A DNA stretch of 59,152 nucleotides from Verrucomicrobiota bacterium. Its GTDB lineage: Bacteria; Verrucomicrobiota; Verrucomicrobiia; Limisphaerales; SIBE01. The notes beneath the pieces were generated by a model. The model was not told the origin of the DNA. It saw only the letters and a program-made list of their open reading frames with translations, and did not search any database. The stretch covers positions 1-59,152 of the forward strand of contig JACQWK010000308.1 of assembly GCA_016209525.1 (NCBI GenBank). The letters are read 5' to 3'. Positions within the stretch are counted from its first letter, which is position 1. Each line of letters begins with the position of its first letter. The position numbers and the translations under genes are program-made. Of the stretch, positions 45,877 to 54,875 are shown in pieces.

Positions 45877-46092
45877 TTAGCGCAAGCGCCAGGTGATCCG
45901 CGCCTTGTCCAAATCGTAAGGGGACATCTCCATTTTCACCCGATCGCCGACCGTGAGGCGGACCCAGCGTTTGCGCATCTTCCCGCAGACCGTCGCGAGC
46001 ACCATATGCTTGTTATCCAATTCCACTCTGAACATCGTGCCCGGAAGCACCATGTGGACACGCCCCTCGACCTCAATGTGTTGTTCTCTCAT
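45877..46092 (-). CDS. infA: Translation initiation factor IF-1
   Basis: The 71-residue protein is a single S1/OB fold: EVEGRVHMVLPGTMFRVELD, then VRLTVGDRVKMEMSPYDL, close to bacterial IF-1, which blocks the ribosomal A site during initiation. The length is normal. It stands alone, away from ribosomal-protein genes, as is common in this phylum. Confidence 0.95.
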   Translation of the reverse strand: MREQHIEVEGRVHMVLPGTMFRVELDNKHMVLATVCGKMRKRWVRLTVGDRVKMEMSPYDLDKARITWRLR

Positions 46093-46160
46093 TCGGTTAC
46101 CGTTCGTCTGCCGGCCGGAAAACGGGGCTCATCCATCGACCGGCATAAGGGACGAAGCCC

Positions 46161-46199
46161 AAAAAAGAGGCAAGCGAGGCCCGGATCACCGAACCTCGC
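46161..46199 (-). terminator. Rho-independent terminator of the RRM gene
   Basis: On the minus strand, GCGAGG and CCTCGC (46174-46179 and 46194-46199) form a stem with an inner CGG-tgat-CCG and are followed by TTGCCTCTTTTTT. It lies 23 bases past the RRM stop. Confidence 0.72.
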
Positions 46200-46221
46200 C
46201 TGCGAAACTCTCCAGGTTGGC

Positions 46222-46506
46222 TTAGTAGCGGCGACGACCACCGCCGCCTGCATGCTCTTCGCGCGGTTTGGCCAGGTTGACCGTAAGATTGCGTCCATCC
46301 AACGAGGCGCCGTTCAGGGCCTCCATGGCCTTTTGCGCCTCCGCGGGGGTGCTCATGGTCACGAAACCGAAGCCGCGGGGTTTGCCGCTCATTCGATCGG
46401 TGATCAGGTTGGCTTCCACGACCGTTCCATGCGCTGCAAACGCATCTTGCAGGTCGTTTTCAGTGACGTTGAAGGAAAGGTTTCCGACAAACAATTTATT
46501 ACTCAT
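46222..46506 (-). CDS. RRM RNA-binding protein
   Basis: From the ATG at 46506 the protein is 94 residues: SNKLFVGNLSFNVTENDLQ (RNP2) and GKPRGFGFVTMSTPAEAQKA (RNP1), then NLTVNLAKPREEHAGGGG. Small proteins of this kind are cold-shock or RNA-chaperone proteins. The in-frame upstream extension lacks a family match. A stem and T run follow. Confidence 0.93.
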   Translation of the reverse strand: MSNKLFVGNLSFNVTENDLQDAFAAHGTVVEANLITDRMSGKPRGFGFVTMSTPAEAQKAMEALNGASLDGRNLTVNLAKPREEHAGGGGRRRY

Positions 46507-46800
46507 GTGATGTTTTACTGTCCGAGACTCACTGCTGCTTTCATCAGACTGTTCCCGGCCTTCGGGTTTAAAATCATCACTGAACAAAGTTCACCTGAGG
46601 ATTCACGATGCCTTGAAAGAGACAAGCTGTCTATCAGACGGGCGCACTCTCCTCCTTTTTCCACGGAATAGCAACTGGTATTCTTGAAAAGATTCCAGCC
46701 GCCCCCTTCCAGTCGGCAAGTTGCCGACCCGAGCGGCCAGGTCGCCTGCGCCATTCTCATTTTGGCCGTTGCACGGACACTCTCGAATAACGGCCTCGGG

Positions 46801-47319
46801 TTAGGTCTGGGCCGTGGGCATAGCGGTCTTTCTCCCGTGATGCCGGGCCAAGTAATCCTCCACGAACAAGAGATTATTCTCGCCGGCGCGCTGAACCATC
46901 CGGAGCAGATTCTCCATGCTGGAGACTTCCTCGAGTTGCTCGGTCAGGAACCAAGCGAGAAAATTGTTGGTGATGTAATCGGTCTCCTTGAGCGCGAGCT
47001 GCACCAGTTCGTTGATCTGTTCGGTGACTGTTTTCTCCCGATCCAACGAAAGCTGGATGGCTTCTTCGACTGTCTTGAATTCGGCCTGTGACGTCGGAAT
47101 GGCCGGGATTTCCGCGCGCCCGCCCGCTTCGACCACGTAATTCACGAAACGCATGGCGTGATCGCGCTCTTCTTCGGCTTGCTTAAAAAAGTGAGCCGCC
47201 AGCTCGGGCAGCGTTTCCGCGGCGAAATGCGACGCGATGGCGACGTATTGCAGAGAGGCGCTGAATTCGTTGCCGATTTGTTGGTTGAGAGCCTCGTTCA
47301 TGGTTTGGCTGATTAACAT
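46801..47319 (-). CDS. Bacterial non-haem ferritin
   Basis: The 172-residue four-helix protein has the ferroxidase ligands in NEFSASLQYVAIASHF, AEEERDHAMRFVNY and TNNFLAWFLTEQLEEVSSM. It oxidises Fe(II) and stores iron in a 24-mer. The length and position of the glutamates are normal (ftn/ftnA type rather than bacterioferritin, with no haem Met seen). Confidence 0.93.
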   Translation of the reverse strand: MLISQTMNEALNQQIGNEFSASLQYVAIASHFAAETLPELAAHFFKQAEEERDHAMRFVNYVVEAGGRAEIPAIPTSQAEFKTVEEAIQLSLDREKTVTEQINELVQLALKETDYITNNFLAWFLTEQLEEVSSMENLLRMVQRAGENNLLFVEDYLARHHGRKTAMPTAQT

Positions 47320-47441
47320 AATGGCCTCGCTTTTGTCGTTCGGTTTTTAGTTCCAAAATCCGCGGTTCACTCTACGCGATGAAACGTGCAAATCAAGAGT
47401 GGCCAGCGGAACTTCCGAGTAAGGGGCGCCAATCAACTTAT

Positions 47442-47476
47442 GAGAATGTCCGCCTCGTCACCTCGGCGGCTCCGAG
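47442..47476. repeat. Half of a family A element
   Basis: gtccgcctcgtcacctcggc and the following ggctccgaggtg match the right arm of family A (4262-4288). The left arm is missing, so it is a remnant. It lies 47 bases before the GT2 start. Confidence 0.75.
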
Positions 47477-47523
47477 GTGTTGCTGTCAATTGCTTTTCAA
47501 GAGCAGTCTGGTAAACCAGCCCG

Positions 47524-48345
47524 GTGCTTAAAGCCGCCCCAGACTTGCTGCTCTTGATCCCGGCTTACAACGAAGAGCAGCGCATCGAGCCAGTCCTGCG
47601 CGATTATGCGCGGTTCTTCCGGCAGAATTATGCCGGCAAATTCAAGATCGTGGTGGTGCTCAACGGCTGCGTGGACGGCACGCTGGGAGTGGTCCGGCGC
47701 GCCGCCGCCGACTTCCCTGAAATCAGCGCGCTCGACTTTCCGGCGCCCATCGGCAAGGGCGGCGCGCTGATCGAAGGCCTGAAGCTTGCTCCCACGACGG
47801 ACCTCATTGGCTATGTGGATGCCGATGGCGCGACGGCGCCGGTGGCATTTCTGGATCTGGTGCGGCATTGCGATCAGGCGGATTGCGTCATCGGATCCCG
47901 ATGGCTTCCGGGGTCGATATTGCATCAGAGCCAATCCAAGCAGCGGCAGGTGTTCAGCCGGCTTTTCCATGTCTTCGTGCAGTTCCTCTTTCGCTTGAAC
48001 ATCACCGACACTCAATGCGGCGCGAAGGTCATGCGGCGCGAAGCGGTCGAGAAAATTCATTCGGCGCTCCGCATCGCCGACGTGGCCTTTGATATCAATC
48101 TCCTGTTTTCGCTCAAACGAAATGGCTTCCGGATATTGGAAGTCCCAACCGAATGGACGGACAAGCTGGGCTCGAAAATCAAACTGAACAAAGGAGCACT
48201 GGGGATCATACTTTCAGTGGTTCGGCTTCGGCTCTTCTATTCGCCGTTTTATCCGTGGCTTCGTCCTTTGCGGCCGCTGGAGGCGTGGATTTACCGCAAG
48301 CTGAGGGCGCCCCAACCGTTGCCGGGTCTGACCAGCGAGAAATGA
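47524..48345 (+). CDS. GT2 glycosyltransferase (dolichol-P-glucose/mannose synthase-like)
   Basis: The 273-residue protein starts with GTG. GT2 features: LLLIPAYNEEQRIEPVL, KIVVVLNGCVDGTLG, YVDADGATAP (the DxD) and DTQCGAKVMRREAV. The C-terminus has VRLRLFYSPFYPWLRPLRP. It would add a sugar from a nucleotide sugar to a polyprenyl phosphate or glycolipid at the membrane. It is convergent with the flippase/GT4 pair and may share the pathway. Confidence 0.88.
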   Translation: MLKAAPDLLLLIPAYNEEQRIEPVLRDYARFFRQNYAGKFKIVVVLNGCVDGTLGVVRRAAADFPEISALDFPAPIGKGGALIEGLKLAPTTDLIGYVDADGATAPVAFLDLVRHCDQADCVIGSRWLPGSILHQSQSKQRQVFSRLFHVFVQFLFRLNITDTQCGAKVMRREAVEKIHSALRIADVAFDINLLFSLKRNGFRILEVPTEWTDKLGSKIKLNKGALGIILSVVRLRLFYSPFYPWLRPLRPLEAWIYRKLRAPQPLPGLTSEK

Positions 48346-48457
48346 CCTTAAAGCTCGACTTTGTCGAAAAAGGTGGAAATAGCCGAAGAACGCGATGAGG
48401 TTTTGCTGGGGAGCGCACGCGCCTCCACGTGCAGTGGCCGGCGCCCGTATCTGTTTA

Positions 48458-48595
48458 GCGTAGTGCAGATTTTCAATCTGCCGTATCGCAGAATTGGATT
48501 CTGGGTCGGCGGCGAACGGACCGCGCGTGCCGGAACTTGCGACGCCCTGCCGACTTCAAGTCAGCGATACGGCAGACTGCAAGTCTGCGCTACGA
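48458..48595. repeat. Family D inverted-arm repeat (copy 2)
   Basis: The left arm gcgtagtgcagattttcaat (48458-48477, continuing to 48498) and the right arm at 48561-48595 (tcagcgatacggcagactgc and onward) mirror each other. The same family is at 36535-36670. It fills most of the gap between the convergent GT2 and flippase genes. Confidence 0.85.
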
Positions 48596-48604
48596 GACAC
48601 CACA

Positions 48605-49870
48605 CTATGGCACCACCCGATGCGTGCGCCACGTGAACCAGGCCGCAGTCACAAGCAAAACGACGTTAAAGCCGCCCAAGGTTTGAACGATCGTTAGGAA
48701 ATCTCTCAGAGTGTCGCCAGTTTGGAAGGTCCCCGCCACCCATCCTAATCCAGCCGGATACGTGAGCGCGACCAGGAGCAGCCACGGCACGGCTTCGAAT
48801 CGCGACCGGGCCAGCAAATAATTAATCAAGACCACGGCCAGGGTCAGTGGGATCATGCACCAGGCGAACCACGGCAACAGCGGCGCAATCGGCAAGTAGG
48901 CCGGCTTCATGATGCGGTACGGCAACTCCGAAAATAGAGTGCAACCCAGCGCAGCCGCTCCGGCCAAGGCGGTGGTGGCCAGCAGCGCGTGCCACAAAAG
49001 GCGAGTCTGTTCTCTCGCGGTCGTGCTCTGGACCGTCTTGGGAAACATCACCATCGCCACGGGCCCCGCAAACACAACGATCCCCCGCGCAATCGCTCCG
49101 GTCGCCGCATACATGCCCGTATCCGATGGAAAGATGCTTTGAACGATGATCATATCCGCCGCGAACATAATCTGTCCGGTGGCCAATCCAAGGGTCAGAG
49201 GGACGACCCGGCTCAGCCACGGTCGCCATTCGAACGTCTGGCTTTGCCCTCCCCAAATCTGAGGTGTCTGCCACAGACCCACGAGCAAAGCAGCGAGCAT
49301 CCCCAAGAGCGGTCCGACCATGCCCGCGGCCGCATAACCCTGCAAAGCGACGACGGTCACCAGCACGGTCACAAAGCGCCCGAATCCCGACAGAATGGCC
49401 GTCCATCCGAGCCAGACAAAATTCTGCCCTCCTTGGAGGAGGCCTTGCACAATCGGCATCCACAGGGCTGGAAGACATGCCAGGAGAGTAATCCAGAGCG
49501 CCGCCGGATTGGCGATCCGCAGCGTCTCGGTCACCCAGCGCTGCGCCAGAAAACCGCTCCCGGCCACAACCAGCCAAAGGATGAACATCCATTTGAACAG
49601 CGCACGCACGGCGCCGGTCAGACTCCGTCGTTCGGCTTCAGTCTGCGTGGCGGCGGTTTGTTGGGTAAAGACGGTTTGCAGGCTCACTCCTGGAATGAGC
49701 ACCAAGTTGAGGACTTGGAGGAGTGTGGCAAAGACGGCATATTCATTGGGCGGCATCATGGCCACCGAAGGGATGTGCACCGCATACATGAACAAACCGC
49801 TGGTGGTGACCGCTGTGACCATCCAACCGCTCTGGCGAAAGAAAGCAAACTTGCTGCTCGCTGAACTCAT
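48605..49870 (-). CDS. Polysaccharide/oligosaccharide flippase-like membrane protein
   Basis: The 421-residue protein has about 12 hydrophobic segments (LVLIPGVSLQTVFTQQ, WITLLACLPALWMPIVQGLL, RGIVVFAGPVAMVMFPKTVQ, and others), the layout of the Wzx/MATE-like polysaccharide transporter superfamily. It would move a lipid-linked glycan across the inner membrane. It overlaps the GT4 gene by 4 bases (tcat at 49867-49870). Confidence 0.85.
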   Translation of the reverse strand: MSSASSKFAFFRQSGWMVTAVTTSGLFMYAVHIPSVAMMPPNEYAVFATLLQVLNLVLIPGVSLQTVFTQQTAATQTEAERRSLTGAVRALFKWMFILWLVVAGSGFLAQRWVTETLRIANPAALWITLLACLPALWMPIVQGLLQGGQNFVWLGWTAILSGFGRFVTVLVTVVALQGYAAAGMVGPLLGMLAALLVGLWQTPQIWGGQSQTFEWRPWLSRVVPLTLGLATGQIMFAADMIIVQSIFPSDTGMYAATGAIARGIVVFAGPVAMVMFPKTVQSTTAREQTRLLWHALLATTALAGAAALGCTLFSELPYRIMKPAYLPIAPLLPWFAWCMIPLTLAVVLINYLLARSRFEAVPWLLLVALTYPAGLGWVAGTFQTGDTLRDFLTIVQTLGGFNVVLLVTAAWFTWRTHRVVP

Positions 49871-51066
49871 GCGCGTTCCAGGTGTTGCTCGACGAAATCA
49901 ATTGCTCGTTTGCTGATCGCCCTCCAATCCAGTTCTGTCCTGACCCGCTCGCTCGCGATCCTCGCTCGCTCCACTCGGAGAGCCGCAGGCTCGTTCAACC
50001 AAGCCAGAATCCGCTCGCCGAAACTCGCGCCATCAAAGCCGGCGAATCGGACCATCGGTTCCTTCCCGAAATAGCGCTTGGCGCTGTCCAAGGGCGTGCT
50101 GACGACGGGCAGCCCAACGGCGAGGTACTCGACCGTCTTGGCGACGAATGCGCAATGCGTGCCGGTGGATTCTTCATACGGGACGATGCCAACGGCCGCG
50201 TCCTCCAGGTGGCCCGCAACTTTCGCATAGGGGACAAATCCGGTGGTTTCGGTCTTCGCCTCAGGGATTCTGGCCCGCACGCGTTGGAGGAATCCCTCCA
50301 AACTTCCCGTCCGTTGTCCCACAAATCTGAAAACTACTTCCGGCCTGATTTGGACCACGCGGGCGATGGCTTCCAGCGCGATAGGTCCAAGGTGATGATG
50401 GTCCAGTGAGCCGTGCATCACGACGATTGGAGTCTTCCCATCGCATTCGACTCGCTTGGCCGGCTGGAAGGGAAAGAGGTCCGCGTCGAAACCATAATAG
50501 ATTGGCCGGATTCTGCTCCGGGAGTAGCCGGCCTTGGCGAAATAGTCCGCCAGCGTGTCCGAGACCGTCAGAACAGCATCCGCCTCGTAGCGCAGAGGCA
50601 GAGACAGCTCAAATTTTTTCATCGCTTGCAAGAGCGGAGGTGGCGCCAGGTAGCTCGGCCACGTTTCCATGAAGCCGGTCAGGTAATCCAGAAAATTCAT
50701 GACCACGGGCACCTTCAGGCTCCGTTTCAACCAACCGGCCGCCACCGCGGAAACCGCATGTTGGGAGAGAACCAAATCAAAGGGGGCGGCCCGATGGGCG
50801 TGTGCGACCATCCGCTGGAGGAAGAATGGGTAGGCAAGATACTTGGCGCTTCGGAAGGATGTGTAGCGGCCCATGCGCCACGACTTGAAGAGGCGCAGAT
50901 GAATCCCGAACTCCCGCTCGACGCTCTCAGGTTCTGCGACTTTGGGGCAGAAAACGTGAACGGCATGGCCGCGCTGCTTGAGTTCTCGGACGAGATAGAC
51001 TGCTTCGGCTGATCCCCCGCCGCTGGGCGGAAAAAAAGGTTCGTGGGTGATGAACGCCAGTTTCAT
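49867..51066 (-). CDS. GT4-family glycosyltransferase
   Basis: The 399-residue protein begins KLAFITHEPFFPPSGGGSAE, the GT-B opening, and has KTPIVVMHGSLDHHHLGPIA and GIVPYEESTGTHCAFVAKTVEYLAV, the EX7E-like region. The longer frame to 51129 is intergenic; the ATGs at 51066 and 51069 are both possible. With the flippase it makes a two-gene unit that probably builds or exports a surface glycan. Confidence 0.88.
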   Translation of the reverse strand: MKLAFITHEPFFPPSGGGSAEAVYLVRELKQRGHAVHVFCPKVAEPESVEREFGIHLRLFKSWRMGRYTSFRSAKYLAYPFFLQRMVAHAHRAAPFDLVLSQHAVSAVAAGWLKRSLKVPVVMNFLDYLTGFMETWPSYLAPPPLLQAMKKFELSLPLRYEADAVLTVSDTLADYFAKAGYSRSRIRPIYYGFDADLFPFQPAKRVECDGKTPIVVMHGSLDHHHLGPIALEAIARVVQIRPEVVFRFVGQRTGSLEGFLQRVRARIPEAKTETTGFVPYAKVAGHLEDAAVGIVPYEESTGTHCAFVAKTVEYLAVGLPVVSTPLDSAKRYFGKEPMVRFAGFDGASFGERILAWLNEPAALRVERARIASERVRTELDWRAISKRAIDFVEQHLERA

Positions 51067-51170
51067 CATTCCGATGCGGCGGCTGCTATGTTCCTTGGTT
51101 GGTGGGACGTTCGTCGAGCCGCAAGACATCCTGCGGCTCCTATCTCCTCTCCATGAACCTCAAGGTGGAG

Positions 51171-51240
51171 CGAGAGTCCTGTCGAGCCCTGACTTCTTTG
51201 CCAGCAAGGATGCCAGGGCTCGACAGGAGTCTCACCCCAC
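51171..51240. repeat. Family C inverted repeat (copy 3)
   Basis: cgagagtcctgtcgagccct (51171-51190) and its mirror cagggctcgacaggagtctc (51213-51232), with a cttctttgccagcaaggatg centre. This copy is the most symmetrical. The gap 51067-51313 otherwise holds nothing I recognise. Confidence 0.85.
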
Positions 51241-51313
51241 CAGGGAACCGGTTCATGGGCAAGGGAAGGGCGCCATCCGTTCACCGAGCGTTGAGGTCTA
51301 GTGCAGCGACTTC

Positions 51314-52390
51314 TTAACATCTAATGTCTCCAGCATCACTTGCTTCGGGCTGAACTTCCGGAAATCCGCGAGTCTTGATGATCCCTCCATCCTTCCGGAC
51401 CAAGAACGCCTCCGCTTTCGGGAATTCAGCTAAGAGGCGCAGGCCGTTCTCGGCGCCGAGCACGAAAACGGTCGTTGAAAGCGCGTCGGCATCCGTGCCC
51501 GACGGCGCCGTGATTGTCACGCTGGACAGTTCTCGCGGCGACTGTCCAGTGGCGGGATCAAAAATGTGGTGGCGCAAGTAGTCGTCGTCGAAGGCGCTCG
51601 CGTAGTCGCCGGAGGTGGCCATGCAACAATTCTCCAGGTTCGCCAGCGCCACAAACGCGTCCTTGCGCCGTGGGTGTTGGATGCCAATCGTCCAGGGTTT
51701 TCCGTCCGCCCTGCGGCCCATTGCTCCGATTTCACCCGTGTTCACCAGGGCCTGCGAAATCCCGTGCGCGCGCAACGCCGACAACACCCGGTCGGCGGCG
51801 AAACCTTGGGCCATCGCGTTCAGAGTCACTTTCATGCCGCGGCGCTTCAGACGAATTTCGTCCGCAGTCACCTCGATCTGGCGCCAATCCACCTTCCCAC
51901 GAGCGCTCTCGAGTTCGGCACTTGTGGGAATTCGCCCCGATTTCTTCGTGGCCTCGTATAACTCCCAGAGCGGCTGCACGGTCACATCGAAGGCCCCTGC
52001 ACTTTTTGCCGACATCTCCAGCGACTTGCGCAGCGCGTTCACCAAATAAGGATGCGGGCGGGCGAGCACGCCGGCCTGATTCAGCCGGCAAATCTCGCTT
52101 TCCGGACGGTAAAGACTCAGGAACTCCTCCACCTTCTCCAATTCCGCCACGGCCGCCTTGGCGGCGCGACGGGCAATCTTCTCCTCCGGGTGCAGAATGA
52201 GCAAACTTCCCTCCGCGCCGAATGCCTGCGCGGTCTGGCGCACGACGCATAGTCCGGAAGCGCTCTCGGCAGCGTCCAGGACCGAGCCGTTTGAAGAGGC
52301 GTTCGGTGCGCCCCACGACAACACTGACGGAAGTGAGAGGGCCGCAGACCAAGTGCCGCCGATGGCTGCGGCAAAATCGCGGCGGGTCAT
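51314..52390 (-). CDS. FAD:protein FMN transferase (ApbE-like)
   Basis: From the ATG at 52390 the protein is 358 residues; starts up to 52423 are possible. It opens with MTRRDFAAAIGG, a twin-arginine leader-like start, then LDAAESASGLCVV. ApbE motifs: EFLSLYRPESEICRLNQ, then GAFDVTVQPLWELYE, then GALVNTGEIGAMG-like (ISQALVNTGEIGAMGRR), then HHIFDPATGQSPREL and SGTDADALSTTVFVLG. It would attach FMN to threonines in exported Nqr/Rnf or other flavoproteins. No such target lies in the window. Confidence 0.9.
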   Translation of the reverse strand: MTRRDFAAAIGGTWSAALSLPSVLSWGAPNASSNGSVLDAAESASGLCVVRQTAQAFGAEGSLLILHPEEKIARRAAKAAVAELEKVEEFLSLYRPESEICRLNQAGVLARPHPYLVNALRKSLEMSAKSAGAFDVTVQPLWELYEATKKSGRIPTSAELESARGKVDWRQIEVTADEIRLKRRGMKVTLNAMAQGFAADRVLSALRAHGISQALVNTGEIGAMGRRADGKPWTIGIQHPRRKDAFVALANLENCCMATSGDYASAFDDDYLRHHIFDPATGQSPRELSSVTITAPSGTDADALSTTVFVLGAENGLRLLAEFPKAEAFLVRKDGGIIKTRGFPEVQPEASDAGDIRC

Positions 52391-52915
52391 TGCACTCATC
52401 ATCGTTATTTGAGAATTTCGCAAAGGTAGTCGTCAGCGCACCAAGACTCAAACTCCTTCTGGCCTTGTCAGGAGAGTTGAAGGCAGGCTAACTTGCGACC
52501 GGTGCATCTATATGTTGTCGGGTCGGAGCGCGGATGCTTTCATCCGCAACCAAATCGATGGACGGCGCCCATTGAAGATGGAAGCTTTCAACTTCGAACA
52601 AGGCATAGGCTCGTTCGACGTTGAGCGGTCGATATCGGACGTTCGAGGTTCATACGCTGCCAAGACTTCTTTGCAGCGTTTGAGCAAGTTGGAAAAAAGA
52701 GTTGTGGCGAGGCCCCACCGGCCGAAGCAAGGCCGCTTCCTAGGCATCCATCCTAGCCCAATCTCAGTGGCCGACCCCGATTGTCTCTCGGCGATGAGAC
52801 CTTTAAGCAAATGGCGCTCACAGTCGAAGCGAGCTCTGGACATGAGGGCCGCTCCGGGTGGAGCGGCCCGGTATGGAAATCTGACCATCCCGCTGCCGGG
52901 CTTTGCCGATGTGAA
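52391..52915. repeat. Gap before the kinase: repeat-derived sequence
   Basis: No gene is seen. gtcggagcgcggatgctttc near 52520 begins a seat of repeat units, and gcgttcgaggttcata/gttgagcggtcgatatcgga near 52622-52650 belong to another. A stem gccgctccgggtggagcggc lies at 52848-52867. The kinase promoter should be near the end of the gap. Confidence 0.6.
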
Positions 52916-54040
52916 ATGAAAGCATTCATACAACAGCTAGACTTCTTGGTCCGCGAGCGCTCCCCGGTGCGGGTCACAACCAAGGCTCTTATTGTGGTGG
53001 TCCTCCTCGGATTTGTCGATTGCCTAACGGGCCCGCAATTTTCGCTCGCGATCTTTTACTTGCTTCCGATCGTCCTGGCGTCGTGGTCCGACGGCAGGCT
53101 GAGCGGCTTGATCACGGCCTGCGCGAGCGCGGTCACGTGGCTGGTTGCGGATTTCGCGTCCAGCGGCGGATTTGAGCGTCCGGCGATCCCCTTCTGGAAT
53201 TCCCTGGTCCGGCTGGCTTTGTTTCTGATTGTGGTTCATCTACTGACCACCATCAAGCGGCAGAACGAGAACCTGGCCGAGGCCGTGGAACAAAAGACGG
53301 CTGCCCTTCACGCAGAAATGCTGGAACGCTCGAGAGTCGAACAGGCAGTCCTTGAGATCAGCGGCCAAGAACAACGACGGATCGCGCACGAACTTCACGA
53401 CGGGCTTGGTCAACTGCTCACCTATTCGGCGCTGAAAGCAAAAATGCTGGCAGAAGATTTGGCGGAAACCGCTCCGCTGCAGGTTTCGGAAGCGAACGAA
53501 ATGGCCGCTTTGCTGAACAAGGGGACTGAACAGGTGCGTCGATTCGCCAGAGGTCTTGACCCCATCGATGTCGAAGCGAGCGGTCTGACCACGGCATTAG
53601 ATCGGCTCGTCAAGGAGACTGAAAGCCTCGGAGGAATTCGCTGCAGTTTCACCTTTAGCCAAGCGGAATCGCCGCTTGGATCGTCCACTAGTCTCCATTT
53701 GTACCGCATTGCTCAGGAAGCGATCAGCAACGCGGTCAAACACAGCCAAGGCCGCGGCGTAGAAGTCGAATTGAACATTTTTCCCGCCCAAGTCGCTCTC
53801 AAAATCATGGACGATGGAGTGGGTTTCGATCCGGAAAAGCCGGCGGGTGCGGGTATGGGCATCCAGATCATGCGTTATCGGGCGCGCACGCTGGGCGGGG
53901 TTCTGGTCCTGTCCTCTGCCCTTGGACAAGGGACAACCGTCGAGTGCGTCGTGCCCGTGGCGCAGAACCGGCCGCTTACCTGCGGAGACGCGATTGGCCT
54001 CGTCCAGCGCAATGCAAAAGCAGCGTATTCTCATCGTTGA
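52916..54040 (+). CDS. NarX/DesK-type sensor histidine kinase
   Basis: From the ATG at 52916 the protein is 374 residues with about four N-terminal hydrophobic segments (residues 20-120), then a coiled linker (NENLAEAVEQKTAALHAEML), the HisKA_3 site QRRIAHELHDGLGQLLTY with the phospho-His near residue 160, and an HATPase with AQEAISNAVKHSQG and MDDGVGFDPEKPAGAG. It should autophosphorylate on an unknown membrane signal and pass phosphate to the regulator encoded in overlap with it. The upstream open frame from 52781 is repeat-derived. Confidence 0.92.
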   Translation: MKAFIQQLDFLVRERSPVRVTTKALIVVVLLGFVDCLTGPQFSLAIFYLLPIVLASWSDGRLSGLITACASAVTWLVADFASSGGFERPAIPFWNSLVRLALFLIVVHLLTTIKRQNENLAEAVEQKTAALHAEMLERSRVEQAVLEISGQEQRRIAHELHDGLGQLLTYSALKAKMLAEDLAETAPLQVSEANEMAALLNKGTEQVRRFARGLDPIDVEASGLTTALDRLVKETESLGGIRCSFTFSQAESPLGSSTSLHLYRIAQEAISNAVKHSQGRGVEVELNIFPAQVALKIMDDGVGFDPEKPAGAGMGIQIMRYRARTLGGVLVLSSALGQGTTVECVVPVAQNRPLTCGDAIGLVQRNAKAAYSHR

Positions 54041-54671
54041 TGACCACCCCCTGCTGCGGGCGGGGCTGATTCAGTTCATCGACCGGCAGAAAGACATGAT
54101 CTGCTGCGGCGAGGCGGACGGGGCCGCCAGCACTCAGAACGCGGTTCTGGCTTACAAGCCTGACTTGGTGCTCTTGGACCTTCGGTTGCGAGGAGAAGAC
54201 GGACTTGAATTGATCAAATCCTTGAAGTCGCAGCACCCCAAACTGCTCATCTTGGTGATTTCCCAATGCGACGAGATGCTGTACGCCGAACGAGCCTTGA
54301 GAGCCGGTGCGCGAGGGTACATCATGAAGGAGGAAGCGACTGAGGAAGTCTTGTTCGCGATCCGTGCCGTTCTCGGCGGCGAGCTGTATCTCAGCCGAAA
54401 GTTGGCGATCCGACTGGTCCGAAAAACCATTGAGAGCCGGCCTCTTATGCCCGGCCCAGGTGTCGAGAGCCTTACGGATCGCGAGCTTCAGGTGTTTCAA
54501 TTGCTCGGCAGCGGCTTGAGCACGCGGCAGATTGCAGAACGATTGAACCTCAGCTTCAAAACCATCGAAACCTACCGGGAAAACATCAAACACAAACTTG
54601 GCCTGGGCGGCGCGGCGGATTTGGTGAGATACGCCACCCGCTGGGTGGAGGGCAGCCCGGTGGCTTCTTGA
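54012..54671 (+). CDS. NarL/FixJ response regulator, partner of the kinase
   Basis: From the ATG at 54012 the protein is 219 residues and overlaps the kinase end by 29 bases in another frame. The receiver has ILIVDDHPLLRAGL, DLVLLDLRLRGEDG with the phosphoacceptor Asp, and GYIMKEEA. The HTH is LTDRELQVFQLLGSGLSTRQ to ENIKHKLGLGG. It is close to the regulator at 130-825. Translational coupling with the kinase is likely. Confidence 0.94.
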   Translation: MQKQRILIVDDHPLLRAGLIQFIDRQKDMICCGEADGAASTQNAVLAYKPDLVLLDLRLRGEDGLELIKSLKSQHPKLLILVISQCDEMLYAERALRAGARGYIMKEEATEEVLFAIRAVLGGELYLSRKLAIRLVRKTIESRPLMPGPGVESLTDRELQVFQLLGSGLSTRQIAERLNLSFKTIETYRENIKHKLGLGGAADLVRYATRWVEGSPVAS

Positions 54672-54875
54672 AGCGCAATCGGTTTGCCTTAGGTCGCTTT
54701 CCTACCTGATTTTCGGTTGCGGAACCCGATTGTTTGCCTGCGGAAAACGCGGCTAAATCTCCTCGAAGCATGGCTAGCTGCAACCGAGGCAGGAGACGCG
54801 CCTTTCAACGGCGGCCCCTGCCTCTGGTAGGTTTGGAAACATTGCTTTTGGCCGGAAGAATCGCAAGGTGAGTCG

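Noticed and set aside
52512..52915. 135-codon frame upstream of the kinase
   Set aside because: Its sequence comes from dispersed repeat units (gttgagcggtcgat-type) and has no protein motif.
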